A DNA stretch of 64,000 nt from Cellulomonas wangleii (GTDB taxonomy: Bacteria; Actinomycetota; Actinomycetes; Actinomycetales; Cellulomonadaceae), in assembly GCF_018388445.1 (NCBI RefSeq), contig NZ_CP074405.1, positions 1,240,001-1,304,000 on the forward strand, read 5' to 3'. A program made the position numbers and the translations under genes. Of the stretch, positions 53,072-61,578 are shown piece by piece. Numbering within the stretch: position 1 is the stretch's first letter; the number at the start of each line of letters is the position of its first letter. Below the pieces are notes generated by a model. That model ran no database searches and was not told the origin of the DNA. It was given only the letters and a program-made list of their open reading frames with translations.

Positions 53072-54013
53072 ATGGCCACCGCCGCCGCGCCGACCCCGGC
53101 GCACGTCGCCCCACCGCCTGAGCCGCCCGACGCACCCCGCCTGCGTCCGCCGTCGCGCGTGCCGCGCGCGTTCTGGTGGATGGTCCTGCCGGCCGTCGCG
53201 ATCTTCTTCGTGTTCCACACGCTGCCGGTGCTGCAGGGGATCTTCTTCAGCTTCACCGACTACGCCGGGTACGGCACCTGGCAGTTCGTGGGGCTGCGCA
53301 ACTACCTCAACCTGTTCGGCAACGACCGGATCGCGCACTCCTACCTGTTCACGTTCCAGTTCGCGATCGTCGCGACGGTCCTGACCAACGCGCTCGCCCT
53401 GACGATCGCGATGGGCCTCAACGCCCGCATCCGGCTGCAGACGACGCTGCGCGGCCTGTACTTCATCCCGAACGTGCTGGCCGTGCTGGTCGTCGGGTAC
53501 GTCTTCAACTACCTGTTCTCCAACTCCCTGCCCGTGCTCGGGCAGGCGCTGGGCGTCGAGTGGCTGTCGACGTCGATCCTGGCGAACGAGGACCTCGCGT
53601 GGCTCGGCATCGTCGTCCTGGCGGTCTGGCAGGCGTGCGCGTTCAACATCATCCTGTACCTCGCCGGCCTGCAGACGATCCCGGGCGAGCTGTACGAGGC
53701 GGCGTCGCTCGACGGCGCGTCGACCTGGCGCAGGTTCCGGTCGATCACGTTCCCCCTGATCAGCGCGTTCTTCACGATCAACATGGTGCTGTCGCTGAAG
53801 AACTTCCTGCAGGTCTTCGACCACGTCATCGCACTGACCAACGGCGGGCCGGGCACGGCGACGGAGTCGATCTCCCTGGTGATCTACCGCGGCGGCTTCC
53901 AGGGCGGGGAGTACGCGTACCAGACGGCCAACGCCGTGGTGTACCTCGTCGTCATCATCGTGCTGTCGCTCGCGCAGCTGCGGTTCCTGCAGTCGAGGGA
54001 GGCGGAGTCCTGA
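53072..54013 (+). CDS. sugar ABC transporter permease (MalF-like)
   Basis: 313 residues, six hydrophobic segments beginning FWWMVLPAVAIFFVFHTLPV. The N-terminal 30 residues are Pro/Ala-rich. EAA loop EAASLDGASTWRRFRSITFP. GAAGGAG precedes ATG 53072. Its stop overlaps the ATG of the next permease (TGATG). Confidence 0.94.
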   Translation: MATAAAPTPAHVAPPPEPPDAPRLRPPSRVPRAFWWMVLPAVAIFFVFHTLPVLQGIFFSFTDYAGYGTWQFVGLRNYLNLFGNDRIAHSYLFTFQFAIVATVLTNALALTIAMGLNARIRLQTTLRGLYFIPNVLAVLVVGYVFNYLFSNSLPVLGQALGVEWLSTSILANEDLAWLGIVVLAVWQACAFNIILYLAGLQTIPGELYEAASLDGASTWRRFRSITFPLISAFFTINMVLSLKNFLQVFDHVIALTNGGPGTATESISLVIYRGGFQGGEYAYQTANAVVYLVVIIVLSLAQLRFLQSREAES

Positions 54014-54912
54014 TGTCCGACACCGTGCTGCGGGGCAAGGTGACCGGGACGACGTCGCGCAGCGGGCGCCGCCTGCGCCGCCGCGACCTGGCGGAGGGGA
54101 AGGTCAGCTGGCCGCTGACGATCCTGCTCGTGCTCGGGTCGCTCACCGTCCTGGTCCCGTTGTACTTCACGGTCGTCACGGCGCTGAAGACACCGGCGCA
54201 GCTCGGCGGTGCCGGGTTCGGCGTCCCGGAGAGCTGGACGTGGTCGAACTTCGCGGACGCGTGGCGCCTGACCAACTTCCCGCAGGCGGCGGGCAACAGC
54301 CTGATGCTCACCGTCGGCGCGCTCGTCCTGACTCTGCTGACCAACTCGCTCGTGTCCTACGCGATCGCGCGGCAGATGGCTCACCACAAGGTCTTCAAGG
54401 GCCTGTACTTCTACTTCGTGTCGGCGCTGTTCGTGCCGTTCCCGATCATCATGCTGCCCGTGGTGAAGCTGACCGCGCAGCTCGGCCTGGACAACCAGAT
54501 CGGCCTGGTCCTGCTGTACACGGTGTACGGGCTGGCGTTCAACATCTTCGTGTTCGTCGCCTACATCAAGTCCATCCCCCTCGAGCTCGAGGAGGCGGCG
54601 CGCATCGACGGGGCGTCGACGTGGGCCGTGTTCTGGCGGATCGTGTTCCCGCTGCTGGCGCCGATGAACGCGACGGTCGCGATCCTCACGGTCATCTGGG
54701 TGTGGAACGACTTCATGCTGCCCCTGGTGATCCTCAGCCAGCGCGACGACCTGACCCTGCCGCTGACGCAGTACGTCTTCCAGAGCCAGTTCAACACCAA
54801 CTACACGGTCGCGTTCGCCTCCTACCTCATGCAGATGGCGCCGCTGCTGCTGGTCTACGTCGTGGCCCAGCGCTGGGTGATCTCGGGCGTCACCCGCGGC
54901 GCGATCAAGTGA
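54013..54912 (+). CDS. sugar ABC transporter permease (MalG-like)
   Basis: 299 residues, six hydrophobic segments. EAA loop EAARIDGASTWAVFWRIVFP; VWNDFMLPLVILSQRDDLTLP is the MalG-type segment before the last helices. It begins with a basic, cytoplasmic stretch (RSGRRLRRRDLAEGKVSWP). As in the first importer, no ATPase gene follows. Confidence 0.94.
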   Translation: MSDTVLRGKVTGTTSRSGRRLRRRDLAEGKVSWPLTILLVLGSLTVLVPLYFTVVTALKTPAQLGGAGFGVPESWTWSNFADAWRLTNFPQAAGNSLMLTVGALVLTLLTNSLVSYAIARQMAHHKVFKGLYFYFVSALFVPFPIIMLPVVKLTAQLGLDNQIGLVLLYTVYGLAFNIFVFVAYIKSIPLELEEAARIDGASTWAVFWRIVFPLLAPMNATVAILTVIWVWNDFMLPLVILSQRDDLTLPLTQYVFQSQFNTNYTVAFASYLMQMAPLLLVYVVAQRWVISGVTRGAIK

Positions 54913-55011
54913 CGCGTCCGGCGACCTGCACCGCGGACCGGCGACGCGCGCGACGTGCGACCCATGGCTGGTCGTGCGACGGTCGAAGGCCCCGGACGAG
55001 GAGCAGCGCTC

Positions 55012-56760
55012 ATGACCTTCACCGTCGACGACGCCCCCTGGTGGACCGGCGCCGTGGTCTACCAGATCTACCCGCGGTCCTTCCAGGACTCGGACGGCGA
55101 CGGCATCGGCGACCTGCGCGGCGTGCTGCAGCGGGTGGACCACCTGGCCGACCTGGGTGTCGACGTCGTGTGGTTCTCGCCGCTCTACCGCAGCCCGCAG
55201 GACGACAACGGGTACGACATCAGCGACTACCAGGACGTCGACCCGCTGTTCGGGACCCTCGAGGACCTCGACGCGGTCGTCGAGGCGCTGCACGACCGCG
55301 GCATCAAGGTCGTCATGGACCTGGTCGTCAACCACACGAGCGACGAGCACCCGTGGTTCGTCGAGTCGCGCTCGTCCACCGACAACCCGAAGCGCGACTG
55401 GTACTGGTGGCGCCCGGCCCGCCCCGGCATGCAGCCGGGAACCCCTGGCGCCGAGCCGACCAACTGGGCGTCGTTCTTCTCGGGCCCCACCTGGGAGTAC
55501 GACGAGGCGACCGGCGAGTACTACCTGCACCTGTTCAGCCGCAAGCAGCCGGACCTCAACTGGGAGAACCCGGAGGTCCGCCAGGCGGTCTACGCGATGA
55601 TGCGCTGGTGGCTGGACCGCGGGGTCGACGGCTTCCGCATGGACGTCATCAACCTCATCTCCAAGGCCGTCGGCCCGGACGGGTCGCTGGCCGACGGGCC
55701 GGCCACGACCGGGGCGCTGGGTGACGGGTCGGGGCAGTACATGCACGGCCCGCGCCTGCACGAGTACCTGCAGGAGATGCACCACGAGGTCTTCGACGGC
55801 CGTCGCGCGGGCCTGCTGCTGGTGGGGGAGACGCCCGGCGCGACCGTCGAGGACGGTGCGCTGTTCACCGACCCCTCCCGCCGCGAGCTCGACATGGTGT
55901 TCACCTTCGAGCACGTCGGCCTCGACCACGGGCCCGGCGGCAAGTTCGACCCGCGGCCGCTCGACCTGCGCGACCTCAAGGCGGTGCTGGGGCGCTGGCA
56001 GGCGGGGCTCGCCGACGTCGGCTGGAACGCGCTGTACTGGGACAACCACGACCAGCCGCGGATCGTTTCCCGGTTCGGCGACGACGGCGAGTACCGCCGC
56101 GAGTCGGCGACGATGCTGGCCACGGTGCTGCACCTGCACCGCGGCACGCCGTACGTCTACCAGGGCGAGGAGCTCGGGATGACGAACGCGCACCTCAGGT
56201 CGTTCGACGCCTACCGGGACATCGAGTCGCTGCGGTACGTGCAGGAGACCCGGGCGCTGGGGCACACGAGCGACGACCGGCTGCTGGCCGGGCTGGCGGC
56301 GATGAGCCGCGACAACGCGCGCACACCGGTGCAGTGGGACGCGTCGCCGCAGGCCGGCTTCACGACCGGGGAGCCGTGGCTGCCGGTGAACCCCAACCAC
56401 CGCAGCGTCAACGCCGAGGCCGAGCGGGCCGACCCGCGCTCGGTGTTCCACCACTACCGCCGGCTCATCGCGCTGCGGCACGACGACGCGACGGTCCGGC
56501 TCGGCGACTTCACGATGCTGCTGCCGGAGCACCCCCACGTCTACGCGTTCACGCGCGAGCTCGACGGGGACGCCCTGCTGGTCCTCGGGAACTTCTCGGG
56601 GGACGAGCAGCGGGTGGACGTCGACGCGACGTGGGACGGTGCCGAGGTGGTGATCGGGAACGTCGACGACCCGGCGGTGCCGCACGGCGGTCTCGTGCGG
56701 CTGGCGCCGTGGGAGGGCGTCGTGCTGCGGCGGGTCGCGGGTGCCGCCACGGGTGGCTGA
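55012..56760 (+). CDS. GH13 alpha-glucosidase (oligo-1,6-glucosidase/alpha-glucosidase group)
   Basis: 582 residues, no signal peptide. Hydrolyses alpha-glucosidic oligosaccharides in the cytoplasm. Motifs: VVYQIYPRSFQDSDGDGIGD (with the QxDxDGxGD calcium-type loop), LVVNHTSDEHPWF, nucleophile D211 in GFRMDVINLISK, acid/base E273 in LLVGETPG, and D347 in WDNHDQPRIVSRFG. The residue after the catalytic-region motif (GFRMDVIN) is the Val of alpha-1,6-preferring members or alpha-glucosidases; the exact bond preference is not certain. GAGGAG precedes ATG 55012. Likely the last gene of the importer operon. Confidence 0.93.
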   Translation: MTFTVDDAPWWTGAVVYQIYPRSFQDSDGDGIGDLRGVLQRVDHLADLGVDVVWFSPLYRSPQDDNGYDISDYQDVDPLFGTLEDLDAVVEALHDRGIKVVMDLVVNHTSDEHPWFVESRSSTDNPKRDWYWWRPARPGMQPGTPGAEPTNWASFFSGPTWEYDEATGEYYLHLFSRKQPDLNWENPEVRQAVYAMMRWWLDRGVDGFRMDVINLISKAVGPDGSLADGPATTGALGDGSGQYMHGPRLHEYLQEMHHEVFDGRRAGLLLVGETPGATVEDGALFTDPSRRELDMVFTFEHVGLDHGPGGKFDPRPLDLRDLKAVLGRWQAGLADVGWNALYWDNHDQPRIVSRFGDDGEYRRESATMLATVLHLHRGTPYVYQGEELGMTNAHLRSFDAYRDIESLRYVQETRALGHTSDDRLLAGLAAMSRDNARTPVQWDASPQAGFTTGEPWLPVNPNHRSVNAEAERADPRSVFHHYRRLIALRHDDATVRLGDFTMLLPEHPHVYAFTRELDGDALLVLGNFSGDEQRVDVDATWDGAEVVIGNVDDPAVPHGGLVRLAPWEGVVLRRVAGAATGG

Positions 56761-56823
56761 GGCGGTCCGTCCACGGCCCAGGACGCCCTGGTGCGCACGG
56801 CACGTCTCGGGCACGCTGTCCCG

Positions 56824-57408
56824 ATGGCCAAGGTCCACGAGCGGATCACCGAGCGCATGCGTGCGTGGCTCCTCGCGCAGCACGTGTTCTTCGTCGCGAC
56901 CGCGCCGAGCGGCCCCGACGGGCACGTCAACGTGTCGCCCAAGGGCGTCGGCGGCACGTTCGCGGTGCTCGACGACCGTACGGTCGCGTACGTCGACCTC
57001 ACCGCCTCGGGGTCGGAGACCATCGCGCACCTGCGGCAGAACGGCCGCATCACGCTGATGTTCTGTGCGTTCGAGGGACCGCCGGACATCGTGCGGCTGC
57101 ACGGACGGGGCCGGTTCGTCACGCTGTACGACGAGGGCTTCGACGAGCTGTTGACGCGCTTCGAGGGCGGCCTGGACGAGTCCCGGGGCGTGCGCGCGGT
57201 CGTCGTCGTGGACGTCGACCGCGTCTCCGACTCGTGCGGGTACGGCGTGCCGTTCATGGACTACCGGGGCGAGCGCGACCTGCTGCCGCAGCACATGGCC
57301 CGCAAGGGCACCGACGGGCGCGCGGCGTACCGGCGGATGAAGAACCGCACGAGCATCGACGGCCTGCCGGGGTTCGACATGGACCCGGACCCGGACCCGG
57401 TCGTCTGA
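56824..57408 (+). CDS. pyridoxamine 5'-phosphate oxidase-fold protein
   Basis: 194 residues, split beta-barrel flavin-binding fold. HVFFVATAPSGPDGHVNVSPKG, VAYVDLTASGSETIAHLRQN and RITLMFCAFEGPPDIVRLHG match the PPOX group of unknown function common in bacteria, rather than PdxH (no PdxH tail). Contains VSDSCGYGVPFMDYRGERDLL, which is conserved in this subgroup. It may bind FMN or F420. ATG 56824 follows a CACGCT hexamer by 6 nt. No clear link to the neighbours. Confidence 0.85.
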   Translation: MAKVHERITERMRAWLLAQHVFFVATAPSGPDGHVNVSPKGVGGTFAVLDDRTVAYVDLTASGSETIAHLRQNGRITLMFCAFEGPPDIVRLHGRGRFVTLYDEGFDELLTRFEGGLDESRGVRAVVVVDVDRVSDSCGYGVPFMDYRGERDLLPQHMARKGTDGRAAYRRMKNRTSIDGLPGFDMDPDPDPVV

Positions 57409-57415
57409 CCGCCGG

Positions 57416-58438
57416 TCAGCGAGCCAGGCGCTCGACGACGGCTCCGAACACCCCTGGCAGGCGGCGCGCGGTGGGGACGAGCGCGCCCCGCAGCGGGGAC
57501 GACGCCCACGCGACCAGCCCCGACGTGAGCACCCGGTAGTCCCGCGTGGCGGCCCACCAGGCGCGCTCGTACGCGGCCGGGTCGTCGAGCGTCGCGACGG
57601 CCGCCCGCGCCTGCGCGAAGCCCACGCGCAGCCCTTCGCCGGTGAGCGCGTCGACGTACCCCGACGCGTCGCCGACGAGCCGCACGGGTCCCGCGGTGCG
57701 GCGCGTGCTGCGCCGACGCAGGGGGCCGGCGCCCCGGACGGGCCCGGCCGGTGCGCCCTCGAGCCGCGCCGCGAGCTCGGGCAGCGACGCCAGCACGTCC
57801 GCCGGGTCGACGCCGCGTGGGCCGAGCAGTGCCACACCGACGAGGTCGGGGGCCACGGGGGTGACGTACGCCTCCGCGAGGGGCGCCCAGTGCACCTCGA
57901 CGAGATCGCTCCACGGCGCCACCGCGTAGTGGCGACGCAGCCCGTACCGGCGGCGCCCGGGCCGCGCGTCGTCGGTCGCCTCCAGGCCCAGCCGCCGGCG
58001 CACGGTCGAGTGCAGCCCGTCGCACGCGAGCAGGTACCGGGCCGAGACACCGCCCGCGACGACACCGCCCGGGGTCGTGCGCACGTCGTCGGCCCGTGCC
58101 ACGACGGTGACCGCTCCGAGGTCGGCGGCGCGTGCCCGCAGGGCGTCGTGCAGGGTCGTGCGCCGCACCCCGCGTCCCGTCCCGTGCCGGAAGCGGTGGT
58201 CCACGTGCCCCGCCGGGGAGCGGTAGCTGATGCCGACGATCGCGTGCCCCTGCGGGTCGACGTCCCATCCCTGCAGCAGGCTGAGCGCCCCGGGCATGAG
58301 GCCCTCGCCGCAGGCCTTGTCGACGGACCCCGTGCGCGGCTCCAGCACGACGACATCGAGTCCGCGCAGCCGCGCCTCGATCGCCGCGGCCAGGCCCACG
58401 GGCCCCCCGCCCACGACGAGGACGTCGGTGTCGGGCAC
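57416..58438 (-). CDS. FAD-dependent oxidoreductase (geranylgeranyl-reductase/hydroxylase type) of the PKS cluster
   Basis: 340 residues. N-terminal VLVVGGGPVGLAAAIEARL, the motif DKACGEGLMPGALSLL (as in geranylgeranyl reductases and related monooxygenases), YLLACDGLHSTVRRRLGL with the DG motif, and VRLVGDASGYVDALTGEGLR. In alkylresorcinol-type clusters a flavoprotein hydroxylates the ring; in prenylated relatives a reductase saturates a geranyl chain. Either role fits. GTG 58438 starts 4 nt after the stop of the methyltransferase gene, so PKS, methyltransferase and this gene are one operon. Confidence 0.85.
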   Translation of the reverse strand: MPDTDVLVVGGGPVGLAAAIEARLRGLDVVVLEPRTGSVDKACGEGLMPGALSLLQGWDVDPQGHAIVGISYRSPAGHVDHRFRHGTGRGVRRTTLHDALRARAADLGAVTVVARADDVRTTPGGVVAGGVSARYLLACDGLHSTVRRRLGLEATDDARPGRRRYGLRRHYAVAPWSDLVEVHWAPLAEAYVTPVAPDLVGVALLGPRGVDPADVLASLPELAARLEGAPAGPVRGAGPLRRRSTRRTAGPVRLVGDASGYVDALTGEGLRVGFAQARAAVATLDDPAAYERAWWAATRDYRVLTSGLVAWASSPLRGALVPTARRLPGVFGAVVERLAR

Positions 58439-58442
58439 GCGG

Positions 58443-58961
58443 TCAGGCGGTCGCGGTCTGCAGCGCGCGCTCCTCCGCCGGGATGCGGAAGCGCAGCAGG
58501 AGGACGGCGTTGAGCACCGTGAACACCAGGGCCGTGACCCACGCGGTGTGGACGAGCGGCAGCGCGATGCCCTCGACGACGACGGCCACGTAGTTCGGGT
58601 GCCGGAACCAGCGGTACGGGCCGCGGTTCACCAGGGACAGGCCCGGGACCACAATGACGCGGGTGTTCCAGCGCGGCCCCAGCGTCGCGATGCACCACCA
58701 GCGCAGCGCCTGGCTCGCGACGACGAGCGCGAGGGCCGGCCAGCCGAGCCACGGCAGGAACGGCCGGTCGGCGACGAGCACCTCGACCACGCACGCGACG
58801 AGCAGCGCCGTGTGCAGGGCGACCATCGCCGGGAAGTGGCCCAGGCCGCTCTCGACACCACCGCGCGCGAACGACCACGCGGCGTTGCGCCTGGAGACCA
58901 CGAGCTCGAGGAGACGTTCCACGGCCGTCAGGCCGACGACCACGAAGTAGAGGGTGAGCAC
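58443..58961 (-). CDS. isoprenylcysteine carboxyl methyltransferase-family membrane methyltransferase
   Basis: 172 residues with about five hydrophobic segments. The C-terminal signature NRGPYRWFRHPNYVAVVVEG is typical of the ICMT family, with the ERLLELVVSRRNA segment near the N-terminus. Bacterial members paired with type III polyketide synthases (BpsB/SrsB type) O-methylate alkylpyrones or alkylresorcinols, so that is the likely role. GTG 58961 is 4 nt after the PKS stop. Confidence 0.9.
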   Translation of the reverse strand: MLTLYFVVVGLTAVERLLELVVSRRNAAWSFARGGVESGLGHFPAMVALHTALLVACVVEVLVADRPFLPWLGWPALALVVASQALRWWCIATLGPRWNTRVIVVPGLSLVNRGPYRWFRHPNYVAVVVEGIALPLVHTAWVTALVFTVLNAVLLLRFRIPAEERALQTATA

Positions 58962-58965
58962 GGCG

Positions 58966-60045
58966 TCAGCCTTCCGTCGGGGACCAGCGCAGCAGGACCG
59001 ACTCGAGCCCGACCCCGGGGCCGAACGCGAGGACCACACCCGGGGAGTCGGGCGGCGGGTCGGTGCGCAGGGTCCGGTCGAGGACGTCGAGCACCGAGGC
59101 CGACGACAGGTTGCCGACCGCGGCCAAGGACTCCCGGCTCGCACCGAGCGCGTCCGGGGGCAGGTCGAGCGCGCCCTCGACCGCGTCGAGGATGCGCGGG
59201 CCGCCGGCGTGGACCACCCAGCGCGTCACGTCCTGCGGATCGAGCCCGTGCCCGGCCAGGAGCGACTTGACGTCGCCGGCCACCTCGGACCGGACGACGT
59301 CCGGCAGCTCGGCGGACAGGACGATCCGGAAGCCGGACGCGCCGATCCGCCAGCCCAGGTCCCCCGACGTGCCCGGGTACAGCCGGCTGCGGGTGGCCTC
59401 GATCCGGGGGCCGTGGGAGGCCAGACCCGCCAGGTGCGCCGAGCCGACGAGGACGGCCGCCGCGGCGCCGTCCCCGAACAGGCCGCTGGCGACGAGCGCG
59501 GCGGGGTCGGAGTCGGCGTGCTGCAGCGTGAGCGAGCAGAGCTCCAGGCAGACCAGCAGCGCCGTGTCGTGCGGGTGGCCGACGAGGTAGTCGTGCACCC
59601 GTGCCAGGCCCGCCGCGCCGCCGGCACACCCCAGCCCGAACGACGGAAGGCGCTTGACGTCGTCGCGCATGCCCAGCCGCCCGACCAGCGCGGCGTCGAC
59701 GGACGGGGCGCCGATGCCCGTCACGGACGTCAGCAGGACGAAGTCGACGTCGGCGGCGTGCACGCCCGCGCGGGCGAGGGCCTCGCGCACCGCCCGCTCC
59801 GCCAGGTCGGTGCCGACCCGGAGGTAGAGGTCGTTGGCCTGGCCGAAGTCGCGGATGTCCGCGTACTCCTCCGGCGCCAGCGCCAGGTGCCGCGTCGCCA
59901 CGCCGCTCGCCGCGTGCACGCGGCGCAGCAGTCGGGCGGCGCCCGCGTCCGAACCCGTGACCAGGGGGGCGACGACCTCGCTGATCGTCGCCTGGTCGTG
60001 GCCCGGGCCCGGCAGGGCGGAGGCGACGGCCAGGACACGCGACAT
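58966..60045 (-). CDS. type III polyketide synthase
   Basis: 359 residues, chalcone-synthase superfamily. Catalytic triad C140 (LGCAGGAAG), H279 (WVVHAGGPR) and N312 (VGNLSSASVL). FGPGVGLESVLLRW closes the protein. Bacterial relatives extend fatty acyl starters with malonyl-CoA to alkylresorcinols or alkylpyrones. First gene of the operon with a methyltransferase and a flavoprotein, divergent from a UbiA prenyltransferase (57-bp spacer). This set matches clusters known for methoxylated alkylresorcinol products (srs) and prenylated alkyl methoxyhydroquinones (agq). Confidence 0.94.
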   Translation of the reverse strand: MSRVLAVASALPGPGHDQATISEVVAPLVTGSDAGAARLLRRVHAASGVATRHLALAPEEYADIRDFGQANDLYLRVGTDLAERAVREALARAGVHAADVDFVLLTSVTGIGAPSVDAALVGRLGMRDDVKRLPSFGLGCAGGAAGLARVHDYLVGHPHDTALLVCLELCSLTLQHADSDPAALVASGLFGDGAAAAVLVGSAHLAGLASHGPRIEATRSRLYPGTSGDLGWRIGASGFRIVLSAELPDVVRSEVAGDVKSLLAGHGLDPQDVTRWVVHAGGPRILDAVEGALDLPPDALGASRESLAAVGNLSSASVLDVLDRTLRTDPPPDSPGVVLAFGPGVGLESVLLRWSPTEG

Positions 60046-60089
60046 GCCCGGAATCGTCCCACGCACTGCGCCGGACGGCGCGGTGAGGC

Positions 60090-60095
60090 TACCGT
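60090..60095 (+). promoter_or_regulatory. -10 box (TACCGT) of the UbiA gene
   Basis: TACCGT, 7 nt, GTG 60103; leaderless layout within the 57-bp divergent spacer. Confidence 0.5.
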
Positions 60096-60102
60096 CGCAC
60101 CC

Positions 60103-60993
60103 GTGGCCGACACCTCGACCGAGCCCGGCCACGCGTCGGGCCCGCCGCACGCGGGACGCCGTCTCGTCGCTCTGCTCCTCGCGTCGCACCTCGGCCCCAC
60201 GGTCGTCGTCACGTCCCTGTGCACGGCGCTCGCGGTCGCCGTCGGGGCGCCTGCCGGCACGGTGCTGCTGGTGCTGGGCACTGTCCTGGCGGGGCAGCTG
60301 TCGATCGGCTGGTCGAACGACTGGCTCGACGCCGCGCGGGACCTCGCCGTGGGGCGCACGGACAAGCCGGTGGTGTCCGGCGGTGTGACCGCGGCGGGCC
60401 TGCGGACCGCCGCGCTCGTCGCCGTCGCGGCGAGCGTCGTGCTGTCGGTGCCCACGGGTGCCGCGCCCGTCGTCGCGCACCTCGTCGTCGTCGCGATGGG
60501 CTGGGCGTACAACCTGGGGCTGAAGTCGAGCGCCGTGTCGTGGCTGCCCTACGCGGTGGCCTTCGGCGCCCTGCCCACCTTCGTCGTGCTCGCGCTGCCC
60601 GGCGACGCGCGGCCGGCGGTCTGGCTGGTGGCGGTCGGAGCGCTGCTGGGGGTCGGTGCGCACCTGGCCAACGTCCTGCCGGACCTGGACGACGACGCCG
60701 CCACCGGTGTGCGGGGGCTGCCGCACCGGATGGGGCGCCGGGCGACCGCCGTCCTCGCGCCGGCGACGCTCGCGGTGGCCGTCGGCGTGGCGGTCGTCGA
60801 CCCGCCCGGGCCGCCCCGCGGCGCGACCGTCGTCGTGGGCGTGCTCGCGGTGGCGGTGGCGTGCGCGGCGGGCGTGACCGCCGTGGTGCGGCCGCGCAGC
60901 CGCGCGCCGTTCCCGCTCGTCATGCTCGTCGCCGCGCTGTGCGTGGGCGCGCTCGTCACCACCGGGCTCGAGGGGGCCGTGGGCCACCCCTGA
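60103..60993 (+). CDS. UbiA-family prenyltransferase
   Basis: 296 residues, seven to nine hydrophobic segments. First Asp-rich motif NDWLDAARD and second motif NVLPDLDDDAATGVRG, the two magnesium-diphosphate sites of UbiA enzymes. The typical KPVVSGGVT and MGWAYNLGLKSSAVSWLPYA are present. Attaches an isoprenoid chain to an aromatic acceptor; divergent from the type III PKS operon, the acceptor is probably the methylated alkylresorcinol or hydroquinone made there (inference). Confidence 0.9.
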   Translation: MADTSTEPGHASGPPHAGRRLVALLLASHLGPTVVVTSLCTALAVAVGAPAGTVLLVLGTVLAGQLSIGWSNDWLDAARDLAVGRTDKPVVSGGVTAAGLRTAALVAVAASVVLSVPTGAAPVVAHLVVVAMGWAYNLGLKSSAVSWLPYAVAFGALPTFVVLALPGDARPAVWLVAVGALLGVGAHLANVLPDLDDDAATGVRGLPHRMGRRATAVLAPATLAVAVGVAVVDPPGPPRGATVVVGVLAVAVACAAGVTAVVRPRSRAPFPLVMLVAALCVGALVTTGLEGAVGHP

Positions 60994-61052
60994 TCGGGTG
61001 GCGTCGCCGCGCGGTCGGGGGACGGGGCCGTCGGCCGCGCCCGGTCCGCGTG

Positions 61053-61058
61053 TAGCGT
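61053..61058 (+). promoter_or_regulatory. -10 box (TAGCGT) of the lipoprotein-OmpA operon
   Basis: TAGCGT lies 31 nt upstream of GTG 61090; GAAAGG at 61077-61082 serves as ribosome site. Confidence 0.45.
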
Positions 61059-61089
61059 GACCGCCGCGATCCCGGCGAAAGGTGCGTGC

Positions 61090-61578
61090 GTGAGGCGGAG
61101 TGTCGTACAGGGCGCGGGCCTGGGTGCCCTGCTGCTGCTCGTCGGGTGCACGGGCGGCACCCCGGCGGACGTGGGGGCCCCCGTCGTCGAGTTCACGGCG
61201 CCCCACAGCCACGGGTACGACGGCGAGGTGCGCGTCGCCGTGCACCCGCTGCACGTCGACGGCGACGCGATGGAGCTGCGGCTGACGCTGACGCCGCTGG
61301 GCGGGGACGAGGCGCGCGACCACGGGCCGATCCGCGTCGATCAGCTCGTCGACCGCACCCCCGTCCTGAGCGACGTCCGCACGCTCACGACGTACGAGGT
61401 GCTGGGGGCTTCGTCCGGGCCGCGACACACCGCGGTCCTGCAGGCGGAGACGGTCGTGGGCGAGCCGGTCGTCTACCAGGCGTGGTTCGCCGCGCCCGGC
61501 GACCAGGTGCAGACCCTGGACCTCGTCGTCGACCCGTCCTGGGGGTCGGTCGCGCGCGTGCCGGTGGTGCGACCGTGA
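61090..61578 (+). CDS. lipoprotein, paralogue of the gene at 62675
   Basis: 162 residues. Lipobox LVGC with C20. The mature part (VVEFTAPHSHGYDGEVRVAV, then HVDGDAMELRLTLTPLGG) is beta-rich and ends VVRP. It shares VYQAWFAAP, DxMELRxxxTPLGG and the overall layout with the lipoprotein two genes downstream, so the pair arose by duplication around the OmpA-domain gene. No family name recognised. The OmpA gene starts within its stop (GTGA). Confidence 0.75.
   Translation: MRRSVVQGAGLGALLLLVGCTGGTPADVGAPVVEFTAPHSHGYDGEVRVAVHPLHVDGDAMELRLTLTPLGGDEARDHGPIRVDQLVDRTPVLSDVRTLTTYEVLGASSGPRHTAVLQAETVVGEPVVYQAWFAAPGDQVQTLDLVVDPSWGSVARVPVVRP

Noticed and set aside
53884..58878. 1664-codon open frame on the minus strand
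   Set aside because: It runs antisense through permease, GH13 and PPOX genes and in the wrong frame through the flavoprotein gene; the Arg/Val/His-rich composition is a GC-rich shadow.
61057..61089. Upstream GTG start of the first lipoprotein gene
   Set aside because: It would add 11 residues before the signal peptide and overlap the probable -10 (TAGCGT); GTG 61090 has GAAAGG in front.
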